Position numbers and translations under genes: made by a program. 9,908 bases of DNA from Bacillota bacterium (lineage in GTDB: Bacteria > Bacillota > Clostridia > Oscillospirales > Oscillospiraceae). Shown piece after piece: positions 5,517 to 9,908 of this stretch; the first letter of the stretch is position 1, and every line of letters begins with the position of its first letter. A model generated the notes under the pieces. That model did not search any database. It was not told the DNA's origin and was given only the letters and a program-made list of their open reading frames with translations. Location of the stretch: contig JAKOSQ010000161.1 of the NCBI GenBank assembly GCA_029777215.1, positions 1 to 9,908 of the forward strand, read 5' to 3'.

Positions 5517-6271
5517 TCGGCGTCCCCCATGTGGTTGATTTTGCTCGCGAGGAAGCCTGCGCCGAAGCCATTGTCTATGTTGACAACGCTCACGCCCGAG
5601 GCGCAGGAGTTGAGCATTGATAAAAGCGCCGCGACGCCGCCGAAGCTCGCCCCGTAGCCGACCGAGGTAGGCACCCCGACGACCGGACAGTCGACAAGTC
5701 CCGCAACGACGCTTGCAAGCGCGCCCTCCATGCCCGCCACGGCGATCACGACCCGCGCGCTCATCAGCGGCTCAAGGTTCGACAGCAGCCGGTGCAGCCC
5801 CGCGACGCCGACGTCGTAGAGACGGACGACCTCGTTTCCGAGCGCCTCGGCGGTCAGCGCGGCCTCCTCGGCAACGCCCATGTCGCTTGTCCCGCCGGTC
5901 GCGATCACGATGGCCCCGTGCCGCTCCGTCTGGGCCGGGAAGACCCGCGCGAGACGGGCAAGCGCGCTGTATTCGACCGGGAACGATGCCGCGATCACGT
6001 CCGCCGTCTCCTGTGGGATGCGCGTGACAAGGACGTTTTTGCAGCCGTGCTTTTGCATGGCCTCTAAAATGCCGACAATCTGCTCCGGCGTTTTCGACGC
6101 GCCGTAGATGACCTCCGGCACGCCCTGCCGCAGACCCCGGTGCATGTCGACCTTGGCAAAGCCGATGTCCTTATAGGGCTCGAGCTTGAGCTGCAGCAGC
6201 GCGTCCTCGGGCTTCATTTCGCCCGCCTCGACACGGCGCAGCAGAGCCAGTACGTCTTTTTCAGTGTCCAT
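5513..6271 (-). CDS. larB: LarB: NaAD carboxylase/hydrolase of NPN cofactor synthesis
   Basis: This 252-residue member of the PurE-like LarB family carboxylates the pyridinium ring of nicotinic acid adenine dinucleotide and hydrolyses its phosphoanhydride. The product is the biscarboxylate mononucleotide used by LarE. Blocks seen are HRGLRQGVPEVIYGASKTPE (44-63), the PurE-like TGGTSDMGVAEEA (125-137), VAGMEGALASVVAGL (177-191), VPTSVGYG (199-206), and SCASGVSVVNIDNGFGAG (221-238). Cys222 lines up with the cysteine reported to attack the ring in the L. plantarum enzyme (Cys221). The ribosome binding site AGGAGG (6277-6282) touches the TGA of larE and lies 5 nt before the ATG. The stop overlaps the larC start. 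The intact length and motifs suggest a working enzyme. Confidence 0.96.
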   Translation of the reverse strand: MDTEKDVLALLRRVEAGEMKPEDALLQLKLEPYKDIGFAKVDMHRGLRQGVPEVIYGASKTPEQIVGILEAMQKHGCKNVLVTRIPQETADVIAASFPVEYSALARLARVFPAQTERHGAIVIATGGTSDMGVAEEAALTAEALGNEVVRLYDVGVAGLHRLLSNLEPLMSARVVIAVAGMEGALASVVAGLVDCPVVGVPTSVGYGASFGGVAALLSMLNSCASGVSVVNIDNGFGAGFLASKINHMGDAE

Positions 6272-6281
6272 TTTAACCTCC

Positions 6282-7037
6282 TCAGTCCGATGCCCTGCGC
6301 GGTTTCAAATCGACCGCGACGGCGGGAAACAGCGGCGAGAGCCGCTCCAATAGCTCCGCCCGGCGCGTCAGCGCGCCGTCGAGCTGGGCTTCGTTGAACT
6401 GCAGCAGCGCAGTCTCGCCGCGCAGACGGATGCGGAAATCCGTGAAGCCGAGGGCAAACAGCGCGTCCTCGCCGCGCTCGATTTTCGCGAGCGCTTCGGG
6501 CGCGATCGCCGTGCCCGCCGGGATGCGTGTGGCGAGACAGGCGTAGGACGGCTTTGACCAGGTGAAGAGTCCCGCAGCCTTGGAGCGCTCGCGTACGTCG
6601 CTTTTCGTCAGCTCGCACTCGCGCAGCGGCGAGCGGACTGAGAGCTCCTGCAGCGCCCTCATGCCGGGGCGGTCCGAGACCTCGTCCGAGGCGTTCGTGC
6701 CGTCAATGACGAGGGTGCAGCCGTCCGCCGCCGCGCGCTCCAAAATGGCCGAAAAGATGAGCCGCTTGCAGAAATAGCAGCGGTTTTCGGGGTTCGCGGC
6801 GATCTCCGGAACCGCGAGGACGTCGGCCTCGATCACGGTCAACGCCACGCCCGCGAGCGCCGCGACGCGCTCGGCATCCCGCAGCTCAAAGGCGGGCTGG
6901 AACGCGGCCTTTACATAGTAGGCGCGCCAGCTCTGTCCGTATTTCCCCGCCGCCCACGCGAGATAAGAGGAGTCGACCCCGCCCGAGAGCGCGAGCGCGC
7001 CGGACGGGTTTTGGGCGAAAAAGGCTTCCAGTGTCAT
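6282..7037 (-). CDS. larE: LarE: ATP-dependent sulfur transferase of NPN cofactor synthesis
   Basis: This 251-residue PP-loop ATPase adenylylates the carboxylates made by LarB and replaces them with thiocarboxylates. The PP-loop SGGVDSSYLA is at 18-27. The LarE-type blocks are NPENRCYFCKRLIF (82-95), IDGTNASDEVSDRPG (111-125), VRSPLRECELTK (134-145), and WSKPSYACLATRIPAGT (160-176). Cys167 aligns with the sacrificial Cys176 of L. plantarum LarE. Cys87 and Cys90 form a CxxC absent from that enzyme; together the three fit the [4Fe-4S]-bearing, catalytic type of LarE. It is the first gene of the operon, 10 nt before larB, with GGAG 8 nt before its ATG and its own promoter. The exact sulfur mechanism is inferred from the cysteine pattern. 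Confidence 0.95.
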   Translation of the reverse strand: MTLEAFFAQNPSGALALSGGVDSSYLAWAAGKYGQSWRAYYVKAAFQPAFELRDAERVAALAGVALTVIEADVLAVPEIAANPENRCYFCKRLIFSAILERAAADGCTLVIDGTNASDEVSDRPGMRALQELSVRSPLRECELTKSDVRERSKAAGLFTWSKPSYACLATRIPAGTAIAPEALAKIERGEDALFALGFTDFRIRLRGETALLQFNEAQLDGALTRRAELLERLSPLFPAVAVDLKPRRASD

Positions 7038-7081
7038 CAGTTTTGCTCCGATCGCCGCGCGGAGCGCGGATGTTTGTACTG

Positions 7082-7110
7082 ATTATAACAGCCGCATTTG
7101 CGAAAATCAA
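7082..7110 (-). promoter_or_regulatory. Promoter for the larEBC operon
   Basis: On the minus strand TTGATT (7105-7110, 4 of 6) and a perfect TATAAT (7082-7087) are 17 nt apart. The expected start near 7075 gives a leader of about 38 nt before the larE ATG at 7037. Confidence 0.78.
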
Positions 7111-7120
7111 TTGCTGGTGA

Positions 7121-7154
7121 AAAATGTACCTGCCGGGGTAAAATGCCTGTCGGC
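7121..7154. repeat. Imperfect direct repeats between the divergent promoters
   Basis: AAAATGTACCTGCCGG (from 7121) and AAAATGCCTGTCGGC (from 7140) share the pattern AAAATG-(TA)-CCTG-Y-CGG and begin 19 bp apart, close to two helical turns. They lie just upstream of both -35 boxes, where one regulator could act on larEBC and on the divergent EFR1 gene. No regulator gene sits next to them. Confidence 0.35.
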
Positions 7155-7166
7155 GCGGCAAAACGG

Positions 7167-7195
7167 TTGACAAATCGAGGAACTGCGATTAGAGT
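7167..7195 (+). promoter_or_regulatory. Promoter for the EFR1 ferredoxin gene
   Basis: A perfect TTGACA (7167-7172) is followed after 17 nt by TAGAGT (7190-7195, 4 of 6). The expected start near 7202 gives a leader of about 65 nt. This promoter points away from the larEBC promoter and their -35 boxes are about 56 bp apart. Confidence 0.6.
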
Positions 7196-7215
7196 TAGAT
7201 GTATAAAACTATGTT

Positions 7216-7235
7216 GCCGCCCCCCACGCGGCGGC
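7216..7235 (+). promoter_or_regulatory. GC stem-loop in the EFR1 gene leader
   Basis: GCCGCC (7216-7221) pairs with GGCGGC (7230-7235) around an 8-nt loop, about 15 nt into the expected leader and 17 nt before the ribosome binding site. It has no T-tract, so it is not a terminator. It may only stabilise the 5' end. Confidence 0.3.
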
Positions 7236-7266
7236 CTGACGAAAATCGAAACGGAGGCAGCGTACA

Positions 7267-8019
7267 ATGATCCTGTTTTTTTCTGGTACAGGCAACAGCA
7301 AATTTGTTGCCGAGACGATCGCCGCGGACACCGGCGATGAGCTCGTATCGCTTAACGAAGTTCTGAAAAAAAGCGTCAAACCGGCGTTCCACTCGGAAAA
7401 GCCCTTTGTACTGGTCGCGCCGATCTATGCCTGGCGGCTGCCGTGTCCGATTGAGGCGCTGCTGCGTGAGGCCGAGTTCACCGGCAGCGACAAGCTCTAT
7501 ATTGTCGCGACGATGGGAAGCGAGACCGGCAGAAGCAGCCAGTACTGCGAAAAGCTCGTCAAACAAAAGGGCCTGCGCTTCATGGGCTTCTCAGGCGTGC
7601 CGATGCCGAGCAACTATGTTGTTGCCTCCATGCCGGAGGAGACCGAGGTCAACCGCATGATCGCCGCGGCAAAGCCCGTGATCCATGCCCTCGCGCAGAA
7701 GATCGCCGCCGGCGAGGCTATCGAAAAGACGGACAAAACCTCCGCCGCCTGGCTCAAGTCCGGTTTAATCAACGCCATGTTCAACCGCTTCGCGGTCAGC
7801 GGCGGGCACTACGTCGTGTCCGACCGCTGCGTCGGCTGCGGCAAGTGCGCCGAGTTTTGCCCGACGAACAACATCACCATGCAAAACAAAAAGCCCGTCT
7901 TCGGCAAGGCCTGCATGAGCTGCTTCGGCTGCATCAACCGCTGCCCGAACGACGCCATCGACATCAAGGGCAAGAGCGAGGGACGCCGCCGCTACGTCTG
8001 CCCCGAGAGCGAGGCGTGA
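7267..8019 (+). CDS. EFR1-family flavodoxin/ferredoxin fusion protein
   Basis: This 250-residue cytoplasmic protein joins a flavodoxin-like domain (about 1-150) to a double [4Fe-4S] ferredoxin domain. The FMN-phosphate loop is FSGTGNS (5-11), and VAPIYAWRLPCP (about 50-61) and MGSETGRSS follow the flavodoxin fold. The two clusters are given by C-x2-C-x2-C-x3-CP at Cys188, 191, 194 and 198 and at Cys216, 219, 222 and 226. This is the layout of EFR1-family ferredoxins, common in anaerobic Firmicutes and believed to carry electrons between donors not yet defined. A GGAGG at 7253-7257 lies 9 nt before the ATG. It is transcribed divergently from larEBC. I see no clear terminator after it, so read-through into the DHH gene is possible. 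Confidence 0.9.
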   Translation: MILFFSGTGNSKFVAETIAADTGDELVSLNEVLKKSVKPAFHSEKPFVLVAPIYAWRLPCPIEALLREAEFTGSDKLYIVATMGSETGRSSQYCEKLVKQKGLRFMGFSGVPMPSNYVVASMPEETEVNRMIAAAKPVIHALAQKIAAGEAIEKTDKTSAAWLKSGLINAMFNRFAVSGGHYVVSDRCVGCGKCAEFCPTNNITMQNKKPVFGKACMSCFGCINRCPNDAIDIKGKSEGRRRYVCPESEA

Positions 8020-8076
8020 GCGGGATCGCCGCGCAAAAAAAGCGGGCGGTAATTTCTCCCGACGCGTAAAAAATGC

Positions 8077-8105
8077 TTTTCAAGCTCTGAAAACAATAGT
8101 ATAAT
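8077..8105 (+). promoter_or_regulatory. Promoter for the DHH phosphoesterase-nitroreductase unit
   Basis: TTTTCA (8077-8082, 4 of 6) and a perfect TATAAT (8100-8105) are 17 nt apart in an AT-rich patch. The expected start near 8112 gives a leader of about 80 nt before the ATG at 8193. The gap 8020-8192 otherwise holds only weak GC-rich inverted repeats. Confidence 0.7.
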
Positions 8106-8192
8106 AAACCATCGATATTCGTACGGCGCGTCTGCGCCGGCGTTTTGAGGCGCAAGAGAACTGGAATGACACATCTTAGGGGGATATTCAGG

Positions 8193-9107
8193 ATGAGACT
8201 CATCACACGCTCGGATTTTGACGGACTTGCCTGCGGCGCCCTGCTCAAGGAAGCCGCTGTCATCGACAGCTGGAAGTTCTGTCACCCGAAGGACCTGCAG
8301 GACGGGATTGTTGAGATCAACGAAAATGACTGCCTCGCGAACGTACCCTATGTTCCCGGCTGCGGCTTGTGGTTCGACCACCATTCGAGTGAACAGGAAC
8401 GGCTTCAGTTGACCGGAAAATACAAGGGTGAGAGCCGCATGACGCCCTCCTGCGCCCACATCATCTACGACTACTACGGCGGGCAGAAGCGCTTCCCGCA
8501 CTTCACGGAAATGCTCTGGGCTGTCGACAAGGTCGACTCCGCGAACCTCACGCGAGACGAGATTCTGCACCCGACCGGTTGGGTGCTGCTCGGCTTTATC
8601 ATGGACCCGCGCACCGGTCTCGGCCGCTGGCACGATTTCCGCATCCCGAACTACAAGCTCATGGAGGAGCTCATCGACTGCTGCCGCACCATGGACATCG
8701 AGGAAATCCTCGAGCTGCCGGACGTCAAGGAGCGCGTGGAGGTCTATTTCGACCAGAACGACAAGTTCATAGACATGGTGAAGGCCCACACCCGCACCGA
8801 GGGCAAAGTCATCATCAGCGATCTGCGCGGCGTGGACCCGATCTACTCCGGCAACCGCTTCCTCATTTACAGCCTCTATCCCGAGCAGAACCTCTCCTGC
8901 TGGATCGTCAGCGGCAAGGGCGGCAAGGGCTGCTCCTGCGCCGTGGGCTACTCGGTTCTCAACAAGACCGCGACGATCGACGTCGGCAGCCTCATGCTCA
9001 AAAACGGTGGCGGCGGACACAAGGTCGTCGGCACCTGCCAGTTCCAGGATGAGGACACGATGGATGAAAAGGTCGACGCGCTCATCAGGGAGCTCGTCGC
9101 CGGCTGA
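8193..9107 (+). CDS. DHH-family phosphoesterase (exopolyphosphatase-like)
   Basis: This is a 304-residue protein of the DHH superfamily. Metal ligands are visible in TRSDFDGLACG (5-15, Asp8 and Asp10) and in the family motif FDHHSSE (61-67, Asp62-His63-His64). The C-terminal substrate-binding element NGGGGHKVVGTCQF is at 271-284. Relatives are named exopolyphosphatase or nanoRNase-like, and the family cleaves phosphoester or phosphoanhydride bonds with Mn2+. The substrate cannot be told from the sequence, and I would not call it PPX. An open frame extends upstream to a TTG at 8145, but the ATG at 8193 is preferred because AGGGGG ends 9 nt before it and the conserved strand MRLITRSDFDG begins there. 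It is followed 15 nt later by the nitroreductase gene, so the two are probably co-transcribed. Confidence 0.88.
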   Translation: MRLITRSDFDGLACGALLKEAAVIDSWKFCHPKDLQDGIVEINENDCLANVPYVPGCGLWFDHHSSEQERLQLTGKYKGESRMTPSCAHIIYDYYGGQKRFPHFTEMLWAVDKVDSANLTRDEILHPTGWVLLGFIMDPRTGLGRWHDFRIPNYKLMEELIDCCRTMDIEEILELPDVKERVEVYFDQNDKFIDMVKAHTRTEGKVIISDLRGVDPIYSGNRFLIYSLYPEQNLSCWIVSGKGGKGCSCAVGYSVLNKTATIDVGSLMLKNGGGGHKVVGTCQFQDEDTMDEKVDALIRELVAG

Positions 9108-9122
9108 ACGGGAGAAATTCAA

Positions 9123-9644
9123 ATGAAGGACGAAACACTTGAGAGCCTTTGCGCGCGCAGAAGCATCCGCAAATACAAACCCGACCAGATTGCGTCCGAG
9201 ACGCTGGAGGCTGTGCTCCGCGCCGGGACCTATGCCCCGAGCGGCATGAACCGGCAGAGCGCAGCGATCGTCGTTGTGCAGGACCGGGAGACGCGCGACC
9301 TGCTCTCCCTCATCAACGCGCAGATCATGGGTACGGACGGTGACCCCTTCTACGGCGCGCCGACCGTCCTCGTCGTCTTTGCCGACAGCCGCTGCCCGAC
9401 CTACGTCGAGGACGGCAGTCTCGTGCTCGGCAATCTGCTCAACGCGGCCTACGCCGCCGGCCTCGGCTCCTGCTGGATTCACCGCGCACGGCAGACCTTT
9501 GAGACCCCGGAGGGCAAGTCGCTCCTGCAGAAGTGGGGTCTCGACGAAAACTTTGTCGGCATCGGCAACTGCATCCTCGGCTATGCAGACATGCCCCTGC
9601 CCGCCCCCGCCCCACGGCGGGAGGGCTTCGTCATTCGCAATTGA
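9123..9644 (+). CDS. Nitroreductase-family FMN oxidoreductase
   Basis: This 173-residue protein has the short form of the nitroreductase fold, normally an FMN-binding homodimer reducing nitro compounds, quinones or other electrophiles with NAD(P)H. FMN contacts expected for the family are RRSIRKY (12-18) and APSGMNRQ (38-45). The FYGAP-x-VLVVFAD strand (76-88) and GLGSCWIHRAR (113-123) complete the fold. The physiological substrate is not evident. GGGAG at 9110-9114 lies 8 nt before the ATG and only 15 nt after the DHH gene stop. A terminator follows 7 nt after its own stop, so it ends the unit. A MarR-type regulator gene follows and is a candidate controller. Confidence 0.93.
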   Translation: MKDETLESLCARRSIRKYKPDQIASETLEAVLRAGTYAPSGMNRQSAAIVVVQDRETRDLLSLINAQIMGTDGDPFYGAPTVLVVFADSRCPTYVEDGSLVLGNLLNAAYAAGLGSCWIHRARQTFETPEGKSLLQKWGLDENFVGIGNCILGYADMPLPAPAPRREGFVIRN

Positions 9645-9651
9645 ACATCAA

Positions 9652-9682
9652 AAAAAGCGGCGGCCATGAACCGCCACTTTTT
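9652..9682 (+). terminator. Intrinsic terminator after the nitroreductase gene
   Basis: AAAAAG (9652-9657) pairs with CTTTTT (9677-9682), and GGCGG (9659-9663) pairs with CCGCC (9671-9675), with one C-A mismatch and a 7-nt loop. The A-run before and T-run after the GC core are typical of intrinsic terminators and could work on both strands. Confidence 0.88.
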
Positions 9683-9716
9683 AATGCTGCAAACTTTAAT
9701 TTTCCGGAGGCGTCCC

Positions 9717-9908
9717 ATGAACGAAAAAAATACCGGCTACTACATCAAGCGCATCTCCGATTACATCGAAGCGGACGCCAACCGCGAGCTTGAGCAGTAC
9801 GGTTTGACGCTGACGCAGGCGCGCGTGCTCGCTTTCCTGCTCAACCGCCGGGACACGACGACCATCCAGAAGGACATCGAGAGCTTTTTTGAGATTCGTC
9901 ACTCCACC
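9717..9908 (+). CDS. MarR-type transcription regulator, N-terminal part (runs off window)
   Basis: The first 64 codons of a gene begin at an ATG preceded by GGAGG (9706-9710) with 6-nt spacing. The peptide starts MNEKNTGYYIKRISDYIEAD and continues with ELEQYGLTLTQARVLAFL, then DTTTIQKDIESFFEIRHST. This is the N-terminal dimerisation helix, then the LT-x-Q-x-RVL-x-FL helix, and the start of the winged helix-turn-helix where MarR proteins have QKDIE-x-FF-x-IRHST. A full member would be about 140-150 residues. Such proteins usually repress neighbouring genes and respond to small phenolic or oxidising ligands. I see no clear promoter in the 34 nt between the terminator and the gene except a lone TTTAAT at 9695-9700. 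The ligand and targets are unknown. Confidence 0.85.
   Translation, partial: MNEKNTGYYIKRISDYIEADANRELEQYGLTLTQARVLAFLLNRRDTTTIQKDIESFFEIRHST

Noticed and set aside
8020..8070. Possible terminator after the EFR1 gene (GC-rich half-repeats around an A-run)
   Set aside because: The arms pair only with a bulge and there is no T-tract after them, so read-through cannot be excluded.
7992..9482. A 496-codon open frame on the minus strand across the DHH and nitroreductase genes
   Set aside because: It is antisense to two well-recognised genes, has no recognisable domain, and reflects the GC-rich third positions of the plus-strand codons. No ribosome binding site or promoter supports it.
1..9908. 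CRISPR arrays, tRNA or rRNA genes, insertion sequences
   Set aside because: I saw no regularly spaced repeats, no tRNA-like cloverleaf and no transposase-like frame or terminal inverted repeat pair anywhere in the window.

Overview
The window is GC-rich (clearly above 55% by eye). It carries consensus sigma-A type promoters, strong GGAGG-type ribosome binding sites and a thymidylate synthase, an EFR1-type ferredoxin and a full set of nickel-pincer cofactor genes of clostridial character. I read it as a high-GC member of the Clostridia, most likely a gut Oscillospirales-type anaerobe. That placement is inference from protein style, not from a marker gene.

Layout. At the left edge, plus strand, is the end of a shikimate kinase gene overlapping aroQ (type II dehydroquinase). 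A long hairpin terminator is shared with the convergent lgt. Three minus-strand genes follow, each with a recognisable promoter: lgt, thyA and nadA. From about 3.48 to 4.30 kb lies a degraded region. It holds a remnant of a secreted alpha/beta hydrolase (tannase-like) with an internal deletion, short imperfect repeats and three perfect stem-loops in a row. From 7.04 down to 4.31 kb the minus strand holds a compact larE-larB-larC operon for the nickel-pincer nucleotide (NPN) cofactor, with no larA in the window. A 228-bp divergent intergenic region with two face-to-face promoters separates it from an EFR1-type flavodoxin/ferredoxin gene on the plus strand. A DHH-family phosphoesterase and a small nitroreductase follow as a two-gene unit ended by a terminator. 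The start of a MarR-type regulator runs off the right edge.

How the genes fit together. AroK and AroQ belong to chorismate synthesis. NadA makes quinolinate for de novo NAD, and this pathway passes through nicotinic acid adenine dinucleotide (NaAD), the substrate that LarB converts in the first step of NPN synthesis. LarE and LarC then add sulfur and nickel. The LarE here carries a CxxC plus a third cysteine, the pattern of the iron-sulfur, catalytic LarE type rather than the self-sacrificing one. The enzyme that uses the cofactor must be encoded elsewhere.

The parts most worth a second look are the orphan lar operon and its divergent partner, the dyad symmetries lying on the nadA and thyA promoters, and the remnant and hairpin cluster at 3.48-4.30 kb.
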